A DNA stretch of 64,000 nt from Vallicoccus soli. GTDB lineage: Bacteria; Actinomycetota; Actinomycetes; Motilibacterales; Motilibacteraceae. Below the pieces are notes generated by a model. It worked only from the letters and a program-made list of their open reading frames with translations, made no database searches and had not been told where the DNA came from. The translations under genes were made by a program, and so were the position numbers. Numbering within the stretch: position 1 is the stretch's first letter; each line of letters opens with the position of its first letter. The stretch lies in NCBI RefSeq assembly GCF_003594885.1, contig NZ_QZEZ01000010.1, positions 49,071-113,070 on the forward strand, read 5' to 3'. Of this stretch, positions 1 through 7,521 are shown piece by piece.

Positions 1-17
1 GCGCAGCCCTGGGGCGC

Positions 18-110
18 GATCATGCAGGTCCCCGGCGGTGATCATGCAGGCCCCCGGCGGTGATCATGCAGCCCGCCGGCGGCGACCGTGCAGGCCCCGG
101 CGGCGACCAT
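18..110. repeat. 22-bp tandem repeat (4 units plus a partial)
   Basis: Units begin at 18, 40, 62, 84 and 105. The first three are 22 bp and open with GATCATGCAG, followed by a C/G-rich half ending CCGGCGGT or close to it. The fourth is 21 bp and diverged (GACCGTGCAG), and the fifth is partial. Divergence increases from left to right. The array lies downstream of the PemK/MazF-like gene. No gene is supported in it. The left edge is near the window end, so the array may be longer. Confidence 0.8.
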
Positions 111-123
111 GCGGGTGCGGCGG

Positions 124-618
124 TCAGGTCCAGCCGTGGCGGGTGCGCAGGGCGTCGGCGACGCGGTCGAAGCGGGGGCGGTCCAGGACGGCGCCCTCGC
201 GGCGCACGCCGTCCTCGTCGACGCGCAGCACGCGGTCGAGGCGGACCCAGCTGGGGCGGGCCCGGCCGTCCCAGGCGCCGCTGCCGAGGGCGAGCCAGCG
301 CGGGTCGCCGTCGCGCTCGTCCTGGCTGGACAGCATGAGCCCGAGCAGCTCGCGCCCGTCGCGGCCCACGACGAGCACCGGGCGGTCCTTGCCCTGGCGG
401 GGGTCGTCCTCGTACGCGACCCAGGTCCACACCACCTCGCCGGGGTCGGCGCGCCCGTCGGGCTCGGGGGCGTACGCGATGCGCCGCCCCCGCGGCACCT
501 CGACCGGGCGCACCGGGCGGCGCGGCGAGGGGCCCCGGCCCGCCCGGAGCAGGCGCGGCCCCTCGCGGACCGCGACCCGCGCCGCGCGGACGAGGAGGTC
601 CTGCCAGGGGCGCGCCAC
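124..618 (-). CDS. PemK/MazF-like protein
   Basis: A 164-residue protein. Residues about 70-160 contain the strand pattern of the PemK/MazF (CcdB-like) fold: a VVWTWVAYEDD strand, then a G-KDRPVLVVGRDG strand, then LGLMLSSQ. Members of this fold are often endoribonuclease toxins, but many longer actinobacterial ones are uncharacterised. The N-terminal 50 residues are basic and proline/arginine-rich. No antitoxin-sized gene lies next to it; the upstream neighbour is rskA on the same strand. The GTG start has no Shine-Dalgarno sequence and sits six bases after a TAGGCT hexamer, so translation is probably leaderless. Toxin activity is not established. Confidence 0.7.
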   Translation of the reverse strand: MARPWQDLLVRAARVAVREGPRLLRAGRGPSPRRPVRPVEVPRGRRIAYAPEPDGRADPGEVVWTWVAYEDDPRQGKDRPVLVVGRDGRELLGLMLSSQDERDGDPRWLALGSGAWDGRARPSWVRLDRVLRVDEDGVRREGAVLDRPRFDRVADALRTRHGWT

Positions 619-624
619 GCGGGG

Positions 625-630
625 AGCCTA
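625..630 (-). promoter_or_regulatory. Probable -10 hexamer of the PemK/MazF-like gene
   Basis: TAGGCT on the minus strand, six bases before the GTG start at 618, with no ribosome-binding site. The last three bases of the rskA gene (its TAG stop) are part of this hexamer, so the two genes are packed as tightly as possible while apparently having separate transcripts. Confidence 0.5.
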
Positions 631-1347
631 GGCCAGCGGGACCGCGCCGAGGATCTGGTCGGCCGTCGGCTGCTCCGAGCCGCCCGCGGGCTCCACCGAG
701 ACGGCGAGGGCCTCGGTGCCGTCGAGGTCCTCGACGAGCGACTGGGTCGTGCCGTCCTGGGCCTCGAGCAGGCCTGCGGAGCGGATGTCGGTGCCGTCGT
801 CACGCAGCGTCCAGAGCTGGTACGTGCGGTCCTCGGGCAGGTCCTCGAGGTCGCTCGCGAGGAACACCGCGCGGTCGTCGGCCACGACCACCGTGCCCGT
901 CGCCGTGCCGAGGGCCGCGGTGGCGATGCGCCGGTCGGGGTCGGCGAGGACGGCCGCCACCGCCTGCTGCTGCGCCCGGGCCTCGGACAGGTCCGAGCGC
1001 TGGTCGAGGGCGACGCCGCCGAGCCCGACGGACACGGCGAGCAGCACCGCGGCGGCGATGCCCGCCGGTTGCGCCCACCAGCGCCGGTGCGCGGCGGAGC
1101 GGGCCGCCGAGGAGCGCGGCGGCTCCTGGCGGGTGGTGGCGACGTGCGCCATCACCCGGCGCTTGAGCTCCGGCGGCGGGGTGACGGCCGCGGCCGCCCC
1201 CAGCTGCGCCGTGGTCGCCTCGAGCTCGCGGACCTCCTGGCGGCAGTCGTCGCACTCGCGCAGGTGCCGCTCGAACTCCGCCTCCTCGTCCGGCGGGAGG
1301 GCGTGCAGCGCGTACGCGCCCGTCAGCGTGTGCAGCTCCGAGCTCAC
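628..1347 (-). CDS. rskA: Anti-sigma-K factor, RskA family
   Basis: A 239-residue membrane anti-sigma factor. The N-terminal part carries an anti-sigma zinc-finger-like segment with H-x3-C-x2-C (RHLRECDDCRQ) at about residues 28-37. One hydrophobic segment (GIAAAVLLAVSVGLGGVAL) follows near residue 100. The C-terminal extracytoplasmic part matches the RskA domain (YQLWTLRDDGTDIRSAG). The GTG start overlaps the sigK stop as GTGA, so the pair is translationally coupled, as expected for an ECF sigma factor and its regulator. In mycobacteria RskA releases SigK after regulated proteolysis under reducing conditions; that role is inferred here. Confidence 0.9.
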   Translation of the reverse strand: MSSELHTLTGAYALHALPPDEEAEFERHLRECDDCRQEVRELEATTAQLGAAAAVTPPPELKRRVMAHVATTRQEPPRSSAARSAAHRRWWAQPAGIAAAVLLAVSVGLGGVALDQRSDLSEARAQQQAVAAVLADPDRRIATAALGTATGTVVVADDRAVFLASDLEDLPEDRTYQLWTLRDDGTDIRSAGLLEAQDGTTQSLVEDLDGTEALAVSVEPAGGSEQPTADQILGAVPLA

Positions 1348-1955
1348 CAGGCCACCCCCAGGCAGTCGCGCAGCCGGATCAGCCCATCGCGCATCCGTGT
1401 CTTCACCGTCCCGAGCGGCACGGCCAGCAGGTCGGAGACCTCCCGGTACGTGCACCCCCGGTAGTACGCGAGCGTCACCGACTCGCGCTGCAGGTCGGTC
1501 AGCGAGCCGAGGCAGCGGCGGACCTGCTCCGCCTCGAGGCGCGCCTCGACCTGCTCGGCCACCTCGTCGTACGCCGGCTGCTGGTCGCGCACGGCGACCC
1601 GCTCCTCGCGGTCGCTCGCCGCCTGCGCCGAGCGCACCCGGTCCACGGCGCGGCGGTGGGCCATGGTGAGCACCCAGCTCTGCGCCGTGCCGCGCCCGGG
1701 GTCGAAGCGGCTGGCGAGGCGCCACACCTCGACGAGCACCTCCTGGGCGACCTCCTCGGACTGCGCGGGGTCGCGCAGGACCCGCCGCACCACTCCGAGC
1801 ACCTGGCCGGCCACGAGGTCGTACACGCCCTCGAAGGCGTCCTGGTCGCCGCGGGCCACCCGCTGCAGGAGGACCTCGAGCGTGGGCGCTGCGCCCGCCT
1901 CGGCGTCGTCCTCGACCGGCCTGAGCCACCCGCGTCCTCGTGCCACGTCGGCCAT
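1344..1955 (-). CDS. sigK: ECF RNA polymerase sigma factor SigK
   Basis: A 203-residue ECF sigma factor. Region 2 spans about residues 25-100 (RGDQDAFEGVYDLV to AQSWVLTMAHRRAVDRVR). Region 4 spans about 140-195 and includes a helix-turn-helix (YRGCTYREVSDLLAVPLGTVKTRMRDG, in part). It directs RNA polymerase to its regulon when freed from the downstream RskA. I chose the ATG at 1955 because it gives a length close to known SigK proteins; a GTG at 1982 would add nine residues. It is transcribed ahead of rskA, with a 4-base stop/start overlap. Confidence 0.88.
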   Translation of the reverse strand: MADVARGRGWLRPVEDDAEAGAAPTLEVLLQRVARGDQDAFEGVYDLVAGQVLGVVRRVLRDPAQSEEVAQEVLVEVWRLASRFDPGRGTAQSWVLTMAHRRAVDRVRSAQAASDREERVAVRDQQPAYDEVAEQVEARLEAEQVRRCLGSLTDLQRESVTLAYYRGCTYREVSDLLAVPLGTVKTRMRDGLIRLRDCLGVAW

Positions 1956-2075
1956 CGTCCCGTCCCACCCCCTCGCGTGCACGCCGCCGCCCCGTACGCC
2001 GGTGCTTCGGCGGCGCCGGGGCGTCCGGATTGCCCGCTCACCCGGACGGACCAGTGGCGTGCGGCACCCGCCGGG

Positions 2076-5000
2076 TCAGGCGGGGGCGGCGTGCAGGGTG
2101 GAGCCGGTGCAGGCCTTGGCGACCCGCAGCTGCGCCGGCACCCGCTGGCGCAGGTCGGCGACGTGGCTGACGATCCCCACCACCCGGCCGCCGGCGCGCA
2201 GGCCGTCGAGCACGTCCATGACCTCGTCGAGGGCCTGGTCGTCGAGCGTGCCGAAGCCCTCGTCGACGAAGAGCGTGCCGAGCCGGGCGCCGCCGGCCTC
2301 GTCGGCGACCACGTCGGCCAGGCCGAGCGCCAGCGCGAGCGAGGCGGTGAAGGACTCGCCGCCGGAGAGGGTGGTCGTGTCGCGCTCCTGCCCGGTCCAC
2401 GCGTCGACGACGCGCAGCCCCAGCCCGGCCCGGCCGCGCCCGGAGGACCCCTGGTCGGTGTGGACGAGGCTGTAGCGGCCCGCCGACATGAGCAGCAGCC
2501 GTTCGGTGGCGGCGGCCGCGACCTGCTCGAGCCGCGCGGCCAGCACGTACGCCGACAGGCGCATCCGCTTGGCGTTGTCGCTGCCCGTGCCCTCGGCGAG
2601 GCGCGACAGGCCGTCGACGACGGCGTGCTCGCGCTCGAGCGGCGCGAGGGCGTCGAGCAGCCTCGCGAGCGCGGCGCGGTGGCCGTCGAGGGCGGCCAGA
2701 GCGGCCTGCACCCGGGCGTCGCGCGCGCAGGCCGCCTCGTGCTCGGCGGCGCGGGCGGCGTGGGCCGCCTCGAGGCCCGGGAGGTCCGGCGCCGGGCGCC
2801 CGGCCGCCCCGGCCAGCTCCGGGTCGTGCAGCTGCGCGTGCAGGGCGGCACGGCGGGCGGCCTCCTCCTCGACGGCCGCGCGCAGGCGCTCCGCGCCGCC
2901 GGCGGCGACCAGGCGCTCCAGCGCGCCCACCGCCTCGGCGGGGTCGGTGAAGCCGGCGGTGCACGCAGCCGCAGCGACCCCCGCGCCCGCCCGGGCGAGG
3001 TCGCCCTCGGCGGTGGCGAGGCCGGTGAGCGCCGCCGCGAGCGCGTCGAGGCGGTCCGCGTCGCGGCGGAGCCCGGCCTGGCGCTCGGCCACGCTCGGTG
3101 CGGCGCCCCGCTCGGCCTCGACGGCGGCGCTGCGCGCCCGCAGGTCGGCGGCCAGGGCGTCGTGCCGGGCCCGTGCCGCCGCGGCGGCCGCGCCCGCCCC
3201 GTGCGCCTCGGCCTCGGACCGCTCGCGCTCGGCGCGCGCCGCGGCGAGGTCGGTGCGGGCGGCCGCGAGGCCGGCGGCCGCGGTGCGGGCTCCGGTGCAC
3301 CGCTGCTCGAGGTCGGCCAGCTCCGCGGCCAGGTCGGGCAGGGGGGCGTCGCCGCCGGCGCGGGCCCGGGCGGCGCCGAGGCGCGTGGCGGCGTCGGCCG
3401 CGGCCGCCTCGGCGAGCTCGCGCTCGGTCTCGCGGGCCAGGTGCTCCTGCTCCGCGGCGGCCTCGGCGTCGGCGAGCCCGGCGGCCCCGTCGGCGTGCAC
3501 GGCGGGGCTGGGGTGCTCGGGGCTGCCGCAGACCGGGCAGTCCGCGCCGACGGCGAGCCCCTGCGCCAGCTCGGCCGCCATGGCCTCGAGGCGCGCCTCG
3601 CGCAGGTCGAGCCAGTCCTGCCGGGCGCGCTGGGCCGCGTCGACGGCGTGCCGCGCCGCGGCCCGGGCTGCCGCCGCGACCTGTGCGAGCCGGTCGCGCT
3701 CGCGGGCGGCCTCGTGGCGGGCGGCGACGGCGACGCGCTCGGCGTCGAGCGACGCGAGCCCGCCGGCCACCGGCTCGAGCGCCGCGACGCGCTCGTGCAG
3801 GCCCTGCGTGCGCCGGTCCTGCTCGGTGAGGCGGAGACGGGCCGCCGCTGCCCGTCGGTCCTCGCGGTCCGCGCGCGCGGCCAGCGCCGCGACCTCGCGA
3901 GCGAGCTCGTCGGCCCGCCGCTCCTCGGCGACGGCGCCGTCGAGCCGGGCCGCCTGCTCGCGCAGGCCGCGCGCCGCGGCGGCGACGCCGTCGCGGCGCC
4001 GCGTCGTCGCGCTCGCCGCAGGAGGCTCCGGTGCCTCCGCGGTGCTCGCGAGCGCGGCCACCTCGTCGATGGCGTCGAGCAGGTCGAGCTGGCCGGGGAC
4101 CCCGTCCTCCTCCACCCCCGCCGGGCGCGGCAGCGCACCGGGACCCGCGGCCGGGACGCCCCGGGGCGGGTCGTCCGTCCCCGACGGGCCCGTCCCCTCC
4201 GCGGGCCCGTCGCCCGAGCGGTCCCCGGCAGGTGCGTCCGGGCAGGGGCCGCCCCGGGCGAGCAGGTCGCCGGCGGCGGAGCGCGCGGCCTCGACCTGGG
4301 CGAGCGCCGCCTCGTGCCGGTCGGCGGCGGCGCGCTCCACGTCGCGCAGCGCGGCGACCGGTGCGGCCCGCAGGCCCACCTCGAGGACCTCGCGCGCCCG
4401 CTGGTGCCCGGCCGCCCGGAGCTCGAGCTCCTGCCAGCCCCGGCGGGCCGCCGCGTGGCGCTGCTGCAGGGCGTGCAGGGCGCGCGCGCCGTCGAGGGCG
4501 GCCCTGGCGCCGTCGAGCGCCTCCTGGGCGCCGGCGCGGGCCCGGGCGCTGGCCGCCGCCCCCGCCTGCGCGACGGCGCGCAGGGCGTCGAGCCACGCCC
4601 CGGCCTCGGCGGCGCGCTCCGGCCGCTCCGCCACGGGGGCGCAGGCGGCGCCCGCGGCCGTCGTGCCGGTCCCGCCCGCCGCCCCGAGCCCGCGGGCCGC
4701 CTCGGAGGCCCGCGCGACCAGCTCGTCCACCCCTGCCCGCGCGTCCCCGACCCGTGCGGCGCTGTCGCGGCGGCGCGCGGCCAGCCAGTCCTCGACGGCG
4801 GAGAAGCGCCGGGTCTCGAAGAGCTGCTCGAGGATCGGGCGGCGCGCCTCGGCGTCGGCGCGCAGGAAGTCGGCGAACTGCCCCTGCGGGAGGAGGACGA
4901 CCTGGCAGAACTGGGCGGCGCTCATGCCGAGGAGCCCGTGGAGCAGGTGCGCCGCCTCGTCGTTGCGGGTGCTGAGGGCCGACCAGGCCCCCCCGCGCAG

Positions 5001-5357
5001 CTCCTCGACCAGGGTGCGGGCCGGGTCCTGCGTCGTGCCGGTCCCGCGGCGCTTGGGCCGGTCCCACGCGGGCTGGCGGGTGACGCGCAGCCGCCGCCCG
5101 CGCAGGGTCAGCTCCAGGACGACGCCGGTGCGGTCCGCGGGGTCGGCGTGGTCGCTGCGCAGCCGGGCGGTGCGCTGGCGGTGGCCCGGCACGACGCCGT
5201 AGAGCGCGTAGCACACGGCGTCGAGCACGCTCGTCTTGCCGGCGCCGGTCGGGCCGTGCAGGAGGAAGAGGCCGGACGCGGCCAGCGCGTCGAGGTCGAC
5301 CCGCTCGGTCCCGGCGAACGGCCCGAAGGCCGTCACCTCCAGCGCGTGCAGCCGCAT
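2076..5357 (-). CDS. sbcC: Exonuclease subunit SbcC (SMC-type ATPase)
   Basis: A 1093-residue SbcC/Rad50 ATPase, the partner of SbcD in a complex that opens DNA hairpins and trims double-strand ends. Walker A (GPTGAGKT) is at residues 35-42. Long alanine/arginine-rich coiled coils flank a zinc hook, C-P-V-C, at residues 607-610. The C-terminal ATPase lobe has the LSGGES signature and the Walker B LFVDEGFGTLDD. The start ATG shares one base with the sbcD stop (TGATG), so both are made from one transcript. The length is typical of actinobacterial SbcC. The high-GC coiled-coil region creates long spurious reading frames on both strands. Confidence 0.95.
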   Translation of the reverse strand: MRLHALEVTAFGPFAGTERVDLDALAASGLFLLHGPTGAGKTSVLDAVCYALYGVVPGHRQRTARLRSDHADPADRTGVVLELTLRGRRLRVTRQPAWDRPKRRGTGTTQDPARTLVEELRGGAWSALSTRNDEAAHLLHGLLGMSAAQFCQVVLLPQGQFADFLRADAEARRPILEQLFETRRFSAVEDWLAARRRDSAARVGDARAGVDELVARASEAARGLGAAGGTGTTAAGAACAPVAERPERAAEAGAWLDALRAVAQAGAAASARARAGAQEALDGARAALDGARALHALQQRHAAARRGWQELELRAAGHQRAREVLEVGLRAAPVAALRDVERAAADRHEAALAQVEAARSAAGDLLARGGPCPDAPAGDRSGDGPAEGTGPSGTDDPPRGVPAAGPGALPRPAGVEEDGVPGQLDLLDAIDEVAALASTAEAPEPPAASATTRRRDGVAAAARGLREQAARLDGAVAEERRADELAREVAALAARADREDRRAAAARLRLTEQDRRTQGLHERVAALEPVAGGLASLDAERVAVAARHEAARERDRLAQVAAAARAAARHAVDAAQRARQDWLDLREARLEAMAAELAQGLAVGADCPVCGSPEHPSPAVHADGAAGLADAEAAAEQEHLARETERELAEAAAADAATRLGAARARAGGDAPLPDLAAELADLEQRCTGARTAAAGLAAARTDLAAARAERERSEAEAHGAGAAAAAARARHDALAADLRARSAAVEAERGAAPSVAERQAGLRRDADRLDALAAALTGLATAEGDLARAGAGVAAAACTAGFTDPAEAVGALERLVAAGGAERLRAAVEEEAARRAALHAQLHDPELAGAAGRPAPDLPGLEAAHAARAAEHEAACARDARVQAALAALDGHRAALARLLDALAPLEREHAVVDGLSRLAEGTGSDNAKRMRLSAYVLAARLEQVAAAATERLLLMSAGRYSLVHTDQGSSGRGRAGLGLRVVDAWTGQERDTTTLSGGESFTASLALALGLADVVADEAGGARLGTLFVDEGFGTLDDQALDEVMDVLDGLRAGGRVVGIVSHVADLRQRVPAQLRVAKACTGSTLHAAPA

Positions 5358-6502
5358 CAGAGGACCGCCTCGGCGCGCCGCTGCGCCTCCAGCGCCTCGC
5401 GCAGCAGCGCCACCTCGTCGGCGTCGGCGGGGGAGCGGACGTCCTCGACGAAGCGCAGCGCCACGGCGAGGTCGTCGAGCCCGCTGACCCGCGCGGCGTA
5501 GTCGGGTCGCGGGGCCTGCGCACCGCTCGGGGCGAACTGCAGGACCAGCGCGTGCGGGAAGCGCGCGCGCAGGCGCTCCATGGCGGCGCGGGGCCGCACC
5601 GGGTCGGTGAGCGTGACCTGCAGCCACGCGTCCTGCAGGGCGGCGTGGCGGGGGTCCGTGAGCAGGGCGTCGAGCGTGCCCGAGACCCGCGCGACGCGCC
5701 GCGGCACCGGCAGGTCGACCCGCTCCACGCCCGCCACCCCCGCCGCGTCGAGGTCGACGAGCCAGGCGGCCTTGCGCTGGTGCTCCTCGGAGAACGAGTA
5801 GGCCAGCGGGGAGCCGCTGTAGCGCACGTGGGGCGCGAGCACCTGCGCGCCGTGCAGGTGCCCGAGCGCGGCGTAGGAGAAGCCGTCGAGCAGGTCGAGC
5901 GGGACCGCCGAGACCCCGCCGACGGAGATGTCGCGCTCGGAGTCGCTCGGCAGCCCGCCGGCGACGAACGCGTGCGCCACGACGACCGAGCGGGTGCCGG
6001 GGGCGCGCGCGGACAGGTCGGTGCGCGCCGCGGCCGCCGCCGCGCCCAGCACGGCGGCGTGGCTGCGCCCGTCGCAGCCCAGGGCCCCGCGGGCCGTCTC
6101 CGGCTCGAGGTAGGGCACCGCGTACACCGCCACCGCGCCGTGCCGGTCCTCGAGGAGCACGGGGTCGCCGACCCGCGCCGGGTCGGTGCGCAGGTGGATG
6201 CCGGCGGCGTCGATGAGGCCGGCGGCGAAGCCGAGCCGCCCCGCGGAGTCGTGGTTGCCGGAGATCGCGACGACCCGCACCCGCTCGGCCGCGAGCCGGG
6301 CGAGGGCCTCGTTGCAGAGGCGGACGGCGTCGACGGGCGGCAGCGCGCGGTCGTAGAGGTCCCCCGCGACCACCACCGCGTCCACCCGCTCGCTGCGCAC
6401 GGTCGCGACGAGGGCGTCGACGAACGCGGCCTGGGCCCCGAGCAGGTCCTCGCGGTGGAAGGAGCGGCCCAGGTGCCAGTCGGAGGTGTGGAGCAGTCGC
6501 AC
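5357..6502 (-). CDS. sbcD: Exonuclease subunit SbcD (Mre11-like nuclease)
   Basis: A 381-residue metallophosphoesterase. The phosphodiesterase motifs are all visible: HTSDWHLG at the N-terminus, AGDLYDRA, SGNHDS, AHAF and GHLHG, which bind two manganese ions. SbcD supplies the nuclease activity of the SbcCD complex. The GTG at 6502 begins VRLLHTSDWHLG, the usual start of the family. It has no Shine-Dalgarno sequence and lies seven bases after a TACCTT hexamer. The divergent kinase gene starts 65 bp away. Confidence 0.95.
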   Translation of the reverse strand: MRLLHTSDWHLGRSFHREDLLGAQAAFVDALVATVRSERVDAVVVAGDLYDRALPPVDAVRLCNEALARLAAERVRVVAISGNHDSAGRLGFAAGLIDAAGIHLRTDPARVGDPVLLEDRHGAVAVYAVPYLEPETARGALGCDGRSHAAVLGAAAAAARTDLSARAPGTRSVVVAHAFVAGGLPSDSERDISVGGVSAVPLDLLDGFSYAALGHLHGAQVLAPHVRYSGSPLAYSFSEEHQRKAAWLVDLDAAGVAGVERVDLPVPRRVARVSGTLDALLTDPRHAALQDAWLQVTLTDPVRPRAAMERLRARFPHALVLQFAPSGAQAPRPDYAARVSGLDDLAVALRFVEDVRSPADADEVALLREALEAQRRAEAVL

Positions 6503-6509
6503 GACGGTC

Positions 6510-6515
6510 AAGGTA
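6510..6515 (-). promoter_or_regulatory. Probable -10 hexamer for leaderless sbcD
   Basis: TACCTT on the minus strand, seven bases before the GTG start of sbcD. It fits the TANNNT consensus with the start codon at the expected transcription start. Confidence 0.5.
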
Positions 6516-6566
6516 GGTGCGGGGTGCGACAGGTTCGGGGAGGGACGCGCCGCGGGGGGTGGTCGG

Positions 6567-7511
6567 GTGGGGCAGCGCCACGACGGGCTGGACGGCCTCG
6601 TCGTGCTCCGCGGCGGGGCCGCGGACGCCCTGCCGCCCCGGCTGCTGTCGTGGGTGCACGCGGCGCTGCGGCGCGAGCGCGTCGCCCTCGTCGCCCCGCT
6701 GCCCGGCTCCTCGCGCTCGGTCCGGCTCACCACCGACACCGGCCGCCGGCTGGTGCTGCGCCGGCCGGGCGACGCGTCCCGCGCGGGCGCCGAGGCCGCC
6801 GTCCTCGCCGCGCTGGCCCCCGAGGGCCCGCGCCCCGCGCCGGCGGCCGTGCCCTGCCCGGCGCTGCTGCGCGCGGACCCCGCGGGCGAGCTGGCCGGCG
6901 AGCCCGCGCTCCTGTCGGAGTGGGTGCACGCCACGCCCCTGGACCGGGCGGCCGGGCGCGTCGGCGCCGCGGCCGACGGCCTGGGGCGGGCGCTGGGCGC
7001 CGCGCTCGCCGCGCTGCACCGCGCGCGACCGCCGGCACCGGCGTCCCCGCCCTCCCCGCCGGAGCCCCTCACCGGCCGGGTCGAGCGGCGCCTCGCCGCC
7101 GCCGGGCTGGCCGGGGACGGGGCGGCGGCCGTGCGCTCGTACGCCCGCGCGCTCGCCCCGGCGCTCGACGGGGGTCCGGCCGTGCTCGTCCACGGCGACC
7201 TGCGCGCCCGCCGCGTGCTCGTCGCGCCGCAGCGCGGGCGCTGGGGCGTCGCGGCGCTCGTGGGCTGGGACCGGGCCGGCCCCGGGGCCCCGGCCCGGGA
7301 CCTCGCCGCGCTGCTGCGCCCCGGCGGGGACCTGCCCGCCGGGCTCGGGGCGGCCGTGGGGGAGGGCTACCGCGAGGCGGGCGGGGACCCCGCCGCCCTC
7401 GACCCACGCGCGGTCGCGGCGCTGGACCTGCTGGCGCTGCTGCAGGAGGATCCCGCGGGGGCCGTGCGCGTGGCCCGCGAGCGGGGGTCGAGCAGCCCAG
7501 GCCCGGGGTAG
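6567..7511 (+). CDS. Degenerate aminoglycoside phosphotransferase-like protein
   Basis: A 314-residue protein of the APH/choline-kinase fold. The catalytic-loop motif reads HGDLRARRVLV: the histidine and aspartate of HGD are kept, but the usual Asn (HGDxxxxN) is Arg. The downstream metal-binding aspartate of the usual IDW motif is also missing (ALVGWDRAGPG). ARDLAALL follows as in true kinases. The GTG at 6567 fits the domain start; an upstream GTG at 6486 would overlap the divergent sbcD. The stop codon overlaps the Shine-Dalgarno GGAGG of the next gene, so the two are probably co-translated. The loss of two key residues argues for a reduced or altered activity. Confidence 0.75.
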   Translation: MGQRHDGLDGLVVLRGGAADALPPRLLSWVHAALRRERVALVAPLPGSSRSVRLTTDTGRRLVLRRPGDASRAGAEAAVLAALAPEGPRPAPAAVPCPALLRADPAGELAGEPALLSEWVHATPLDRAAGRVGAAADGLGRALGAALAALHRARPPAPASPPSPPEPLTGRVERRLAAAGLAGDGAAAVRSYARALAPALDGGPAVLVHGDLRARRVLVAPQRGRWGVAALVGWDRAGPGAPARDLAALLRPGGDLPAGLGAAVGEGYREAGGDPAALDPRAVAALDLLALLQEDPAGAVRVARERGSSSPGPG

Positions 7512-7521
7512 GAGGCGCCGC

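Noticed and set aside
1656-5501. A 1281-codon plus-strand frame opposite sbcC
   Set aside because: It is an antisense shadow of sbcC. Its product is Gly/Arg/Ala-rich with no motif, while the minus strand has Walker A, zinc hook and Walker B.
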